DNA of 64,000 bases from Nemophila menziesii (lineage: Eukaryota > Streptophyta > Magnoliopsida > Boraginales > Hydrophyllaceae), in assembly GCA_029959085.1 (NCBI GenBank), contig JARWIR010000036.1:434001-498000 (forward strand), in the 5' to 3' direction. Under the pieces are notes generated by a model. It searched no databases, was not told the origin of the DNA, and saw only the letters and a program-made list of their open reading frames with translations. Of the stretch, positions 23,256 to 36,440 are shown one piece after another. The position numbers were made by a program, and so were the translations under genes. Every line of letters begins with the position of its first letter. The first letter of the stretch is position 1.

Positions 23256-24442
23256 AATTATAATTATTAAAATTTAGCTTATCTCTAAAAAGATAAACAA
23301 TATCTTGATCTCATACCCTATTGGTACGTTGAAATAATATAACATTTGAGTTTTATCCTTTGTATAATGCCTCTCCTAATAGTGTATCGAGTAGAATCAT
23401 GTTGAATAGTGTAAATGTCATACAAATATAAGTTGTTAATCCAAATTATATATTGTATAGATGAATAGAGATCTGACTAATTATTTATCTATTGTAATGC
23501 TCATGAATACTATCAACGCTTTAGATGAGGTCTGTAGTTTATATATATATTTTTTTGAATTAAAATCAATTTCCCAATGGTCATTAAATAGATATGGAAA
23601 TTTTGGATTTACTTTTAATACCTTATTATATAAAACGTACAGGTCGATATAAAAAAAAGAATATCAAAGTCAATTATATATTCAATATCAAAATATCATA
23701 AATTAAATTTAAATAATCATCAAAGGAAAAAAAATGCATGCCATACGAGCCTATTTATTATTTAATAATGGACTCCTAAAAAGGTTAACATATATCGAAA
23801 TCATTCTCAATTTGAAAGTGAAAATTAACAAGGGTAGGCTGCGTCTCATACAGCTATACAAGAGGTTTTTTTATGTGAATGGGTTGTTATGTCAACTTTA
23901 ATGAGAATATGTTATATGTTTGATAGGGTAGCCCACCAACTAGACTCGTTCTAGTGGAAGGACAAGATATGTTCAAGTTCGGTCACAATTTGATGGACAT
24001 GGCACCCAAATTTCTTAAATAAACCCACATGACCTTACCCACCCATATTATGTTGTGGTTGGATGACCCATATAGTAAGTGATTAATTTTCTTTGTATAT
24101 ATTTTTATTTATCAAAAAAAAAACTCTATGTCAATATAGTTACAAATAATTTTATGAATTATAAGAATTTATAGAATTATAAAGTATTGTGAGTACCTAT
24201 ATGTATTAAAATCGTGACACATATTAAACAAATAATCATATCTTCAACTTCTATTTTTACCCATTACATCTTGTTTCTCAACACTTTTCTTATCCTACCT
24301 GAATGCATAAATTTCTTCAATCCATCTCTCTTATACCACTTTTCAACTTTTTTCAACCATATTATAACAACATCGAGTTATTTTAAAAATCTATTTAACA
24401 TGGAATTTCTTGTTTATATTTTTTCTCTAGGTAACACTTCAA

Positions 24443-24599
24443 TCCTATATTGGATGTTTCAAAAATAACATCATAACCATTAATTATATTAGCAAAACAC
24501 ATCTCATTATATTAATTAGATAGTTGTTATAGTTAGTATTTTTTTTGAAATATGAGGTATGTGTCATTGAACGATTGGTATTGGACCATCCAATATTGT
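24443..24599. mobile_element. Foldback (MITE-like) element, family T
   Basis: Left arm TATATTGGATG, right arm TTGGACCATCCAATATTG. It occupies the same place as the copy at 58562-58720 in the sister R block, so this pair was duplicated together. Confidence 0.5.
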
Positions 24600-25464
24600 G
24601 TGGAAATAATTTTCTTTTTTTCTAGGATGAAATAATATTGTGATTCAGTTATCGTAATTATTTGTTAAATGAAGGTTCAAAAAATAAGAAATGCTACTAT
24701 ATTTTTTTTTAATTATATACAACGTATTAAATAAGCTTTTTTTATTAAATATTTGTTATAATTTTGTTGACCAATATATCATATGTCATCAAGTAGTCAT
24801 TACGTTCTTACAATATTGACACCAACAAAGATGGTTTTAAGATATTTATTGAGGATCATCTTGATGTTAAAGTTTCATAATTGTGATGCACCATTCATAA
24901 TAATTAATCAATGTAAGTTTGATTTAATATATTTTTATTGTGAAGTTTATCAAAATGCACATACAACATATTTTTTAATCATCCATGTCTTATATATATG
25001 GGTTTGCCAAGTTTTATGATTACAACAATACTACCATGGGGAGAAAGACTGTTAGGAAATAAAATGGATGTTGTTGTTTTACTTATTTTATATTCTTACA
25101 GTTAATACTAACAGAAATATAAAAAATAAAAGAAATTGTAAAATCCATAAGGCTTTATCTACATCATATTTACATGTAAAATTCATATTTTTGAGATGCA
25201 ACAATAATCCTTATATGATATTTTTTAGGTTTTCTATATCATTTCATATTTTATTTCTGAACTCACTATTATTTGCGATGGTAATAATTTTTTATTTACT
25301 AAATGCAAAATATATAACCATGAGGTGGTTATTAATTACTCGATTTTACTCTTTGGTTCACCAATACTGTAATTTATATGATTTTACCTTTCAAACACTA
25401 GCAAATCGTGTTATTTTTAATTATCGTATTCTAAAATGTTAGTTGATTGCTTGAAGTTTAATAA

Positions 25465-27430
25465 ATAGAGAGAAATAATTAGACTTTTTTCATATACCGA
25501 GGGATTTCACACAAAAAGATTATTTTGTTGGTTTGTATTTTGATTGCTCGGCTTACATGATTTATGTAGGGATCAAACACGACAAATTGATGGTACAGAT
25601 ATAGAGTTTTACATGGGGTATCCGAGTAAAGACGAGAATATGAGAGTGGACTTAGGAATCTAGTGAGGACAGTTTATAGCATGGGATAGCTGATCACTTG
25701 GGTCGGAGATCATATGAAAGGTAATACAATTAAAGTGTTTTATGGAATCAAAAACCATATAGCCAAGCCTTCCACCCCTACCATCAATATGTGGAATAAT
25801 TAATTCTATAATATTTACTTTTGAGAGACATCTACTAATCCAATATTGTGTTTCTTAACAAATGGAGAAATTTCATATCATATTTTGATTGTTCGGCTTA
25901 CATGGGTTGTGTGGGGAAATAATAAAAAGAATTTATGGTACACACGCCAAGCTTTAGATTTTATATCTATGTGAAGCCAACAATATGAGAATGAAACTTC
26001 CTCATCTTATTGGGGCGGTTCAAAATGTGGTACAAATGGTCACTTGGCACTTGAGTTAGCCATCTTAAGAAAGGTAACCCCATTAAAGCCTTGTATGGAC
26101 TAAAAAACAATACATTAAAGCCTCCCCGTCTCCACCATTCCATGAGTTTGGAGTTATAAAAATATTTTGTTAAGAAATTTATCAATTTGTGGACCAACCG
26201 ATCCGATAATATCTATTTTTTAGACATCTTTTGATCCAACTTTGTGATTCTTAACAAATGGAGATATAGGAGTATTTAGACGGGTAACCGGCAAAATATG
26301 GAACTTTGAGGACAACTAACCATAGATTTTAGGAAAAATATACTACCCATTTTTCCATATGATTATATAATTATAACATTTTTTGAGGTATATTCATATG
26401 TAACTTTTTTTAGTTAATTTTTAATTTTTTACCATGGTAAATGCTTTTATATTAGTAATGATTCAAGATCATTAAGTATTTAACATCTAAATACATTTAT
26501 AAATGAAATATCTAAATTTTTATTTAGATGTATTTTCTAAAGTTGAGATTTCAAAATTTTAATTGCTCAATAGTTTTCATTATTAAAATAATATACCATA
26601 CTTATGTAGTGGAGACAGTCTTATTATATTTCAAGAACATATATTTTGTGTAAAAATTACTAAATTTATTGAGGAAAATAGCAATATGCATAAAGGTGTG
26701 ATGAAATATACAATAACTATAATTACAAAAGAAAAGGAGTAGAAATGCGTAACACTAAAGGGATTAAAATAATCATGTTTTAAATGGGAAATATGATGCT
26801 AGGAGATAAGTAGTTAGAATTTGTTAATTTTTCAAATGATAACATAATTTCTTCTTTAATGTTTCTTTTATATATTTTAAATTGATTTGATTTATCATGA
26901 TGAATATCTAGAGTAAGATTTGATGATTTGTTAGTGTCACTTTCTTAATCATTTGAATACGAAGATTTCAAATTAGTCGAATGTTGGCTATTCTATGTAT
27001 CTGAGTAGTGGTTTTCTAACTATTTTATGTTTTATTCATTTATCTTCTTCAATGCTACTTATTTTTATCTTTGTGTTGGGTGTTTCGTAATGCGCAAGAT
27101 GTGTTTGTGCGCCAATATCATATGGAAAGAAGAGACCACTTGAAATTGCATATTCGTAAACGAGAGATGATCTTATTTTTGAAGTTTCTTATTCAATTTG
27201 ATTTTGATATTTTGTATATGTGTATCTATAAATTCAATCCTTCGATTTTAATTGAGATTTATTGAATACCTTTTAAATTAAAATGTTTGGTAAATCATAT
27301 GATCTTACATTAATCTTGATAGTATTTCTTACCATTGTTGATTATCTATTTAATATCTCTACATCAATAATTCTTACTACCATCAACTCTTTTTTCATTT
27401 TATTTTAAAAAAAGATTTCACTAACATTCA
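25465..27430 (+). repeat. O block preceding P6
   Basis: An older relative of 14040-15437 and 48258-49354. It holds the uninterrupted version of the LINE target at about 26344-26355 (ACTACCCATTTTTC). The open frames here are not conserved among copies. No gene was found. Confidence 0.55.
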
Positions 27431-29340
27431 AATTTTTTTAAGTATATTCTAATTATTTTTGATGCTTGATCTAAAAATGATGCACCTTGAATCAAAAAAA
27501 CTAATATAGTAATAATATATGTAACCTTTTATGCAAAAGATAAATATGATGATAGATGATAAATATTAATTGAACATCGATAACACTAAAGTTACAATAG
27601 TGTATAATAATAATTAAAGAGATATATTTTCAAAATTTACTGTAAATATTAAAAATAAAATTAACAATATTTTATTATTTTTTCCTATACTTTGAAAAAC
27701 ATATTATATATGCATCTAGACAACTGTTTTATTTAATTTAAGAAAATTTATTTGATTGTATTCTTTGTAGGGCTCTCGAGGCAAGGGTCATTCCAAGTAT
27801 ATATATGTATTGAAAATTATAGTTTTGCAAATAACAGGTTTGATAATTTATCAAAGGCTATTGAGTTTGGTTTTTTATCAAAATCGTCTCTTATTTAAAT
27901 AAGTCTATTATTTTTTCAATTATTTGCATTCCTAAAAATATTGTAATTAATTTTTTTATTTATGTTTAAAAAAATTAAGGAACTTATTATCGCATTAATA
28001 TATACATAATTAATAAATGATACTTAAAAAAATAGAGTTAATAGCAAAAACGGTTAGAAATTGAGCTCAACTTAATTTTTTTCCTCATATATAGTCAAGT
28101 TATTGTTAACTTTGTTTTTTAAAGGATTATGGAGTATTATTTTGATCAACAAAGGATTGTCAAGTTTGTTTAATGTTTGAGTATGTTTATAATGGGGATC
28201 ATGTATAAAATAAGTCTAAAAAAATTATAAAGAATTATTTTGTCAAAACAAACACATAATGCTAATTAAGCCTTACGCAAAGAATTTATAAAATATTATG
28301 TTGTAAAAAGAAACCCATAATGTTAAATCAGACTTAAAACATAGACATAGAATAAGGCCCAACAATTTATAAAAATTATGTAAAAAGAAGCGCACAATGC
28401 TAATTAAGCCTTGAAATATCACTATAGCTATTTGTGCAACCCTTTTGACCACTAACACTTCAAAACTCAATCCTACATTATCAAACAATGAGTCTCCAAA
28501 ACACACCACCTACATTATCCATTACATAATCACTATATACCTCTATATAGATCTCTACTATAATAGTGGATATAAGATTATGTTTATGTAAGCCTACGAA
28601 CAATACTATGTTTATAATCACTAAGATAGATAGTCATGACATTTCGCTTGAGGTATGTTTTTCTTATTCTAATTTAATTTTTTATAATTTTAGTTTTTAT
28701 AATTTTTATTTTAGGGAGTCAGATAAGTGAATTTATATATAAAATATTTGCACATTATATATTGTTTAACTGAGACGACAGATAGATTTGATTTTGAAAT
28801 TTATGAATTATATATTATTTTTTTAAGTACCATTATGCATATTTTATAAAATACAATTGATGTTATTTCTATTTAAATATTTTTGCTTTAAAACTTAGAT
28901 GTAGGATTTGGATACAGATTAGAGTCTTTTAATACCCAAGTTTTAAAAAGATATTTTATCAACCTCCAATTTATTTTATTTTAATGATATGTTTTGTTTT
29001 TATTTAATAAGTAATTGTTTATATTTAGTAGGAAATATATTATGATTAACAAAAATATATAATATTAATATTTATAGTGTAATTGAGTTTTAAATAAAAT
29101 ATATTTCGCTTTCTATAAAGTAGGGAGTACGTTATTAATAAAAAATTTGATTAGAGAAATATATGAGGTACCAAAGGATATACTTACCCCTAACTAATAA
29201 TTAGACTAGCATTCATATACTTACTATTACGTGACTTTTTCAGGTCCATCAGCTAAATAGTGTAATTCAAAGAGAGTCCTCTAAAATCATTTAAAGTCAT
29301 TGTCCTCGACCTATCGAGTTAGTGATGAAATATATATCTA
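27430..29340 (+). repeat. P6: old, partial P unit
   Basis: Recognisably colinear with P1 positions of about 10-1560 but with many substitutions and indels. It retains the ATG and donor of the first-exon-like segment (28635-about 28652) but a degenerate TATA box. It ends before the UBA/RAD16 part, so nothing of the helicase or LINE fragment is present. Confidence 0.6.
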
Positions 29341-31916
29341 TCTATAAGTACACTAGTAAATTAGAAAGTTTATATTGACATGAAAATTTAAACAATGCTT
29401 ATATTACCTTTACCAATATTCCCTAAATTTTCAAAACAACATTTAGACTAATTAAACCAAGATAAAATTTATTTATGAGTTGAGGACTAATCTTACGAGC
29501 TAATATGGTTCAATACTCATAATTTTTCTTTGGATCAATTTATAATATGGGTCTCGACACTAAGTTCTTTACTATCTTTTTATCTCTAATAAATATGGTC
29601 ACACCATTTATATCCCAACTATTTACCCAAGATACATTCGTGTGGGTAAAAAGTGAAGCCATTATCCTTAGTGTGACTTAGAGTTAAAATATGTAAGGGT
29701 CTGACAGTTTGGTACTTAATTGCATAGCTCTACCGTGTATGTATTAATGTAAAGTTGGTAATAAATAGTTGGTATGTAAATGTTTATTCATATCATAGTG
29801 AATGCGGTCACATTTACTATCAATAGTCAATACTAAAAATTTTATAATTAAACACAAATTAACATAGGATTTAGGTGTCTTTTTCATTTTAGCTTAGTAG
29901 GATTTCCTCCTTGGTATTAGATTTGTCTATCTTTATTCATACTTATATTTTTATAGTTTTATGAAGCACTTTAACTGGTTTGTAATTTTTTTATTTCTTA
30001 ACTAATTATTTTTTTCTTTAAATTTCACATTTTTATTCCTCAACTTTAACGAGGAATGCTCAATGTTTTTGATATACTCGAGGTTTTTTTCATGTAAATC
30101 AGTGAATCCCATAATAGCTAATTTTTCATTCTTAGGTGTAACCAGTGGATACGTTTTTAAATGACAATGATGCCTAGTTAACATTGGTTAACCATACTTT
30201 TGGTGTTACATCGTTGTCACATGAAGATACTATAACACCTCAAATTAGTCTAGTTCATAATGCTAACTATATAGCTCCATTAGATACCATCAACCAAACA
30301 CTAGAACAATTCAAAAATATTTCTTATGAATCTTCAACTTCCAACAATCTCAACAATAATAGCTTCTCCAGTCCTGATGGCCTTTAAATTTTTTCTTATG
30401 GACTTAACCTTGAACAACTTTTTCAATTACTACTACACCATATGAAACTTAAACCCCTTGAAATACTCTATCTATTATACAAGATGGATCAAGTTCACTG
30501 TTTTCACAACAAGATATAGAATTTCCATTGAGGTTATCAACATAACAATAAAAATTCAGGTTTGGAGAGTCACCGTATCATGCGCATGGAATCAACCAAA
30601 ACCATACTCTTGAAATGATTATTGAAATTATATTTATGGATAGCCCTTAAGACAACCAAAAATAATTTTAATATTAATTTATATTTACGATGCTTTTTAT
30701 TTTATGTAAGACAATTATAATCTGATAATTTTTGTGTTTTATCAATTTTGATTTTTTATTATATATAGTGGTCATAAAAATTTATCTATATGGAATGAAG
30801 TGAGTTAATTTTTTATGCATAAGTTATTATGAAAAAACATGTATTATTAAGTATTTCATTTCATCCATTAGTATGTATCCAAATTATTTTTTACACGAAA
30901 TAAAAAAAATATCATGTAATAATATCATGTTTACTAAATATCCTTCACAAAAGTTAACTTCTATGTTAAATTTTCTTCGAAAGAAAAAAAAATTTATAAC
31001 TAGAATATGGATAATGATGGTATAAAAATGTACACATGTGTCTTGCTAGTATAATTCGACGCTTATTTATGTATAATTAGTCAACAAAAGTATGTTATAT
31101 TTAAACTATAAATAAAGAGTAATGATATATCACCTAAAATCATACCATGTATATCACATGATGTAGCGTGATTCGATTGGTATTTTAAGGTTTAGATAAA
31201 TAAAATAAAAATATTTATAATTAATACTAATCGAATTAGGCCACGTTATAAGTGGAAATTAGTTGACTGGTTATATGATTTTGGATGGTAAATAACATTA
31301 ATCAAATTTGTTAAATAGAAATTAGTTGACTAATCTTGATTTTTGAATAACATAAAATTATTGACCAATTGAGTTGTTAATCATAAGTTACTAGATACTA
31401 TTATTAGTAATTGAGTTTCTTATTTCGTTCAAAATTAATTTCCTTATAGATTAACTTTTGTGATCTGGTAGAGATTAGATATAACTTTTGCTCGTATTAA
31501 GTTTCAATTATTTATATTATACCTATTATTTTGAGTAAACTAATCATTCAAATGTTGTATCATATTAGAGTCAAGAGAGTTTTACCATTTAACCGTAAAT
31601 GATATAGAAATATTATTACCCAATTATAAAAATATTTTTCTTCCTTCTAAAGGTTACCACAAATAAATTAATTTTTTAATTGACACTTTAACATGATAAG
31701 TTATTCAAGTTTTATCTAGTATATCATTATCCTAATTTTTTAATTTTTTTAAATTTGTAAATTAATTAATAAAATAATAATTTTTAACTTGATAGCAAAC
31801 TTTCTCCACAACCATAGTCAGTGGCACCAAAACCAATTTCATAACAAATTTTATATATCTTTTATAAATACACACAAATACAACTATATATATATATATA
31901 TATATATATGGGTGTG

Positions 31917-31949
<33 letters not shown>

Positions 31950-33780
31950 GTAATGTATGTCCCATGGATGTGCTTGATAAAAGAGGAGTTATAATGTAAA
32001 TTATTTCGTATCTGAAAGTATTGTTCTACTATACATTCATTTGTAATAGGCTCATGGAATTGTTTTTAGTATTAGTAGGCAAATTTAACTTTTGATATTG
32101 ATAAATTCATGTCCTTTTGTATGCAAGATAAGCTTTTTGGGGCTACATATGTACTTCTCCTTGTAGATCATCTTGTCAAGTCTTGATCATCTTATTGGAC
32201 TTTCCCTTTGACGACCCATCTTGATTTTAGTTAATTTGATCTTTTTGAATTGAGTTATGGCGGCATTTTTAAAGTAGATCGAAGATCCCCATGATAATTA
32301 CTTTCACATTTTGTGTGTCTCCTTTGTATATTAGATCTCGTAGGCAAGAAAGAATTTTTTTTTAATTAGAAGTCTTTTTAAGATAAAATTTTACAAAATT
32401 TTGTTTTAAATAAGACTTATATCAAATTTTATATTTCATAATTGGAATCTTTTGTGCAATCTAAATGGAGTTCAAAATATCTTGATATTTAATAAAATCG
32501 GAGATGACGAATTGAGTTCTTCAATATAACTTTTTAAAACGTGATATTTGCTCAAGATGTGTTTTTTATTTTCATTACAAATACTTTTTCAAAAAGTTTG
32601 TTACAAGTTTGCATGTCTAATAGAATGTCTGTGTTCTTATGTTGCATCTTTTGCTCCATTTTCAATGACTTTATAATTTTAACATTTTTTTATAAAAAGC
32701 AATAAGTTTTTGAATATAGAAGTAAAGAATGTGACTTTAATAATTCGGTTATTGTAAATAAAGTAATATGAGTTAAATATAAATTATTGGGAGTTCTCAA
32801 CATTTAAATTTTAGAAGCATGCTCGTTTCTTCTTCAACAGTCTTCTTCTTCTTATTTTTATTCTTTCCTCAAGTGAATACCTGAAACAACACTTTTTAAA
32901 GGACTAAGTGAGTAGTCACTTTCTTATGGATACAAATTAAATACATCGTTGTTTTGAAAACATTATTTTAGTGATCTTCTTTTCGCAACTAAAAACCTTC
33001 TTCATATGATAGAATTGTACCTACAAGAAATGAAGGACTAGTAGAACTTGTTCCAACTGATTTGTTAGATTTCACATTGTTATAAACTCTATATATAATT
33101 AAGCACAATAACTATAATACAATGTCCTAGAGGGAGGTATAGGATAATAATAAATTATAAAGTATAACACAAAACTGCAATACTAAATTTAATCTAAATA
33201 TCCAAAAAAAATTGGACATTAGATATGTAGACTAGAACAACACTTTGAGAAAATATCGGTATGTAAGAATACTAGATCTTTGTTCTTGTGGATATTTTTC
33301 ATGGTTAACACTAGTCAAGAATCAAGTGAGACAATTTAGAAAGAATATATCATGATATATTATAAACCTAACAAAATATGCTAGATATAGGCAGGTTCAC
33401 ACTATAGGCATCCAGAAAGTAAAGATTAAAGGGAGATCAATAAAAAAAATATTTATAGTGGTTTTGTTTTTACACATCCACTATCTAAGCTATGAGCTCT
33501 CATAAATTTCTATTGATATACTAGAATTCCTTGTGTCTCTTAAGGTGAGACCACAAAACTTTACAACCCTTCAAAATCGCCCATTGAATGAACACACTAG
33601 TGTTATCTCTAAAAATAGGAAATTACTTGCATAGTCTTCACTGCTGATGTGACACTTTAGAAGACCGTGGAGTCATCTCCTGTGTATCGCCGCAAAAGAA
33701 ATAATAGACAATTTGTACCATGATCTAACACTTTAACTCTATTAAAGCTTTAAAATAAGTATCTACTATGTACTATATCT
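29340..33780. other. Single-copy stretch, nothing identified
   Basis: This segment has no clear match elsewhere in the window. An open frame at 30184-30387 is rich in Asn, Ser and Thr (for example NLNNNSFSSPDG) and might be a relic of a protein's disordered part, but no family is recognisable. TA tracts with GTGTGTGT edges lie at 31881-31950. The rest is AT-rich without visible genes, terminal repeats or RNA genes. Confidence 0.4.
31862..31951. repeat. Double TA microsatellite with partial palindromic arm
   Basis: AAATACACACAAATACAAC followed by a TA tract, TGGGTGTGTGTGTAC and a second TA tract. The left arm resembles that of the palindromes at 6679 and 63372. The open frame of alternating I and Y on the minus strand is a product of the TA tract. 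Confidence 0.6.
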
Positions 33781-34784
33781 CATTCAGTCAAGTCTAGTCT
33801 ATGAAGAACAACAACTTCACTATATCTACAGAAAACCCTGAGTTTAACTATTAACCCACAATCTGCATAACATTTCCCTTAAAATTCAATATTATTTGAT
33901 GAAATTGAAAAATATTATGTTTGGTCTCTCTTAAATGTAACATCTAAATATATTATAATGATAATAAAAAAGACTTAAATAAGTGAAAATCCCATATTGC
34001 CTTTATTTATAGGCTAAAAAATTCAAGCATTTTTTTTACGTGGAGCTCTCCTGTTTGCTACATTTCGAATTCATAGGACATCCATGCACTCTTTGTAGTA
34101 TTCTTGGTTTCATGTCCCTAATGTCTCTATGTCAACCAAATGATTGCCTAAGGTCTTATAAGTTTTGCAAAGGAGATGCAATTAATGATAAAAATGCATA
34201 ATAAATCTTATAAAGTCCTACTCAAGAAAAAATACATAAAAGATACTATAAATAGGCATAAAGCATATTGAAAGTTTATGAGTCTTATGATTTTTGTCCT
34301 TCTGAGAAGAATCATGCACACTAACACTACTCCACAATCACATTTTGTAATGAAACAATGAGAAATTCTACTTATATTGCTCCAATGGTCAAATTAAAAA
34401 CCGATGACGTGTATACAAGGTATAGAAAGACGACTAACAATCTATAGCTATATCCTTATATAGGAATGAGTTTTTTATAGTCGTCAAAATAATATAATAC
34501 ACTTGTTTATGCTTTTATTATGGGCCTATTCCATGTCAAGCATATTAGGGGACTGATGGTTTACTTTTTGGATTGTGTTGTGAATCATAGACGACATAGA
34601 ATAAAACATATTCCTTACTCAATCTCATCTTATATAAAATTCATGTTCAACCAAATCGTTTGTATTAATGAGGCTTTTGATATGTAGTGTTTTGGTTTTT
34701 TTGCCATACTTTGTAACGATGCTTTTACCTGTGAGTCCTCAGGACCTTCGACCCTACCAGATATAATTATTTAATTTCGGTATA

Positions 34785-35043
34785 TATCTAAAAGAGTAAA
34801 TATCACTTTTGCCCCGCTGCGTTTATACCTGATTGACAGGTTGCCCCCTAACCTTTAAAATGCGACTCGGTATAATGTTTCTTAATATTATTAATAAAAA
34901 TGATAAAATAACACACAGTCAGGGGGTAACGGGGCACGAAAGTAAAACTTAAGGGGGAACGAGTCGCATTTTAAAGGTTAGGGGGCAACCTGTCAATCGG
35001 GTATAAACGCAGGGGGCAAAAGTGCTATTTACTCTATCTAAAA
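34785..35043. mobile_element. 241-bp Mutator-like MITE with 9-bp target duplication
   Basis: The element (34794-35034) is bounded by the direct 9-mer TATCTAAAA at 34785-34793 and 35035-35043. Its ends are long inverted repeats: GAGTAAATATCACTTTTGCC at the left, and a right end that reads GAGTAAATAGCACTTTTGCC on the other strand. Complementarity extends about 75 bases inward through a G/C-rich part that stands out from the AT-rich surroundings. Paralogous sites near 23278 and 57550 have a single TATCTCTAAAA and no insert. Long arms plus a 9-bp duplication are the mark of Mutator-superfamily elements. It is non-autonomous and has no coding capacity. Confidence 0.85.
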
Positions 35044-36295
35044 AGATAAATAATATCTTGAGCTCATCCCATATTGGTACTTTGAAATAATATTCAATTC
35101 GAGATCTATCAATTGTATAATATCTTTCCTAATACTGTATCGTGTAGTGTCAAGATGAATTGTCAAATTGCCATACAAATAAAAGTTGGTAATCGAAATT
35201 ATGTAATGTGTAGATTGATAACCTAATTATTTATCTTATGTAATACTCATGAATATGTACAACGTCTTAGCTAAGGTTCATAGTGTATCAAATTCCTTAG
35301 ATTTAAAATCCATCTCCCAATGGTCATTAAATATATATGGAAATTACGAATTCAATTTTAATACCTATTTATAAAATCCATACATGTCAATATTAAATAT
35401 GAAATATCCAACTCAATTATATATTAAATATCAAAATATCATAATTTTTATTTAATCAATCATTAAAGGGAAAAAATTTCATGTCATACGAGTCTATTTA
35501 TTATTTTATAATGGAATCCTAAAAGAAATCAAATATATCAAACTCATTCTCAATTTGAAAGCTAAATGTATTATGGTTATGTTTTGTCTCATACAACGAT
35601 AGAAAAGATTTTTTAATGTGATTTGGTGGTTGTGTCAACTCTGTTGAAAAGTCATTATATATGTGATAGGGTATCCCACCTACTAAAATCCTTCTTGTGG
35701 AGAGACAAGATCAGTTCAAGTTCGACCACAATTTTAATTATATGGCCATGTAAAATACCCAAATAAACCTACATATAGTAAATGCATTGATTTCTTTCTC
35801 TTTGTATATATTTTTATTTATCAAAAAAAGTTAATTATGATATAGTTATTAACACGTTTACGAATTATATGCAATTTATAAAATTTTAAAGTATTGAAAA
35901 TGCATATACGTAAACAACCTATGAAATTATTACCTTGTGAATAATTCACTTACCTATATTATATGTAACACGTCAAAATTTTATTTTACAAGTGACAAAT
36001 TAGAAGTCAAAGAGTGGTCATTATTTACTAAGAATAATATATGTGACTCTACAAGGATTTAAATCGTGAGACATGTCAAGCAAATAAATTATATCCTCAA
36101 CTTCTATTCTAACCCACTACATCCAGTTTTTGAAACCCGTTTCTTCTCCTAAACCAATTCATAAATTTTTTCAACCTATCACTCCTATACCAGTTTCAAC
36201 TTTCTTTAACAACATCTGAAGTAACATTGACTTATTTTGAAAATTTAATTAACAAGGAAATCAGTATTGATAATTTTCTCTATGTAATACTTCAA

Positions 36296-36440
36296 TCCTA
36301 TATTGAACGGTTCAAAAATCACATCTAGCCATTAATTATATGAACAAAATATATTTCATTAGAATAATTAGGTAGTTGCTATAATTAAAATTTTATATGT
36401 ATATATCATAAAAAAATGGTATTGGATTATCAAATATTGT
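36296..36440. mobile_element. Foldback (MITE-like) element, family T, decayed
   Basis: Left arm CTATATTGAACGGTTC and right arm TATTGGATTATCAAATATTG, both with several changes from the family consensus. It stands at the matching place in an old R-like block. Confidence 0.4.

Larger units (their letters stand above)
20640..25465 (+). repeat. R block following P2
   Basis: Parallel to 54640-59583. It contains module G (20748-20833 and 23180-23255), module M (21478-21705) and a family T foldback (24443-24599). Compared with the copy at 54640 it lacks about 265 bp at 21191. The open frames of 60-143 codons in it show no recognisable family and do not keep their frame in the sister copy, apart from the antisense frame of module G. 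No gene was identified. Confidence 0.7.

Noticed and set aside
25068..25442. 124-codon plus-strand open frame
   Set aside because: Rich in Phe, Ile, Leu and Tyr as expected of AT-rich noncoding DNA; broken in the sister R block near 59190-59560.
30184..30387. Asn/Ser/Thr-rich open frame as a transcription factor piece
   Set aside because: No DNA-binding domain or motif nearby, so no family can be named; mentioned only in the description of the single-copy stretch.
31762..31965. Minus-strand open frame rich in Ile and Tyr
   Set aside because: Also produced by TA tracts at 31881-31950; no conserved composition outside the repeat.
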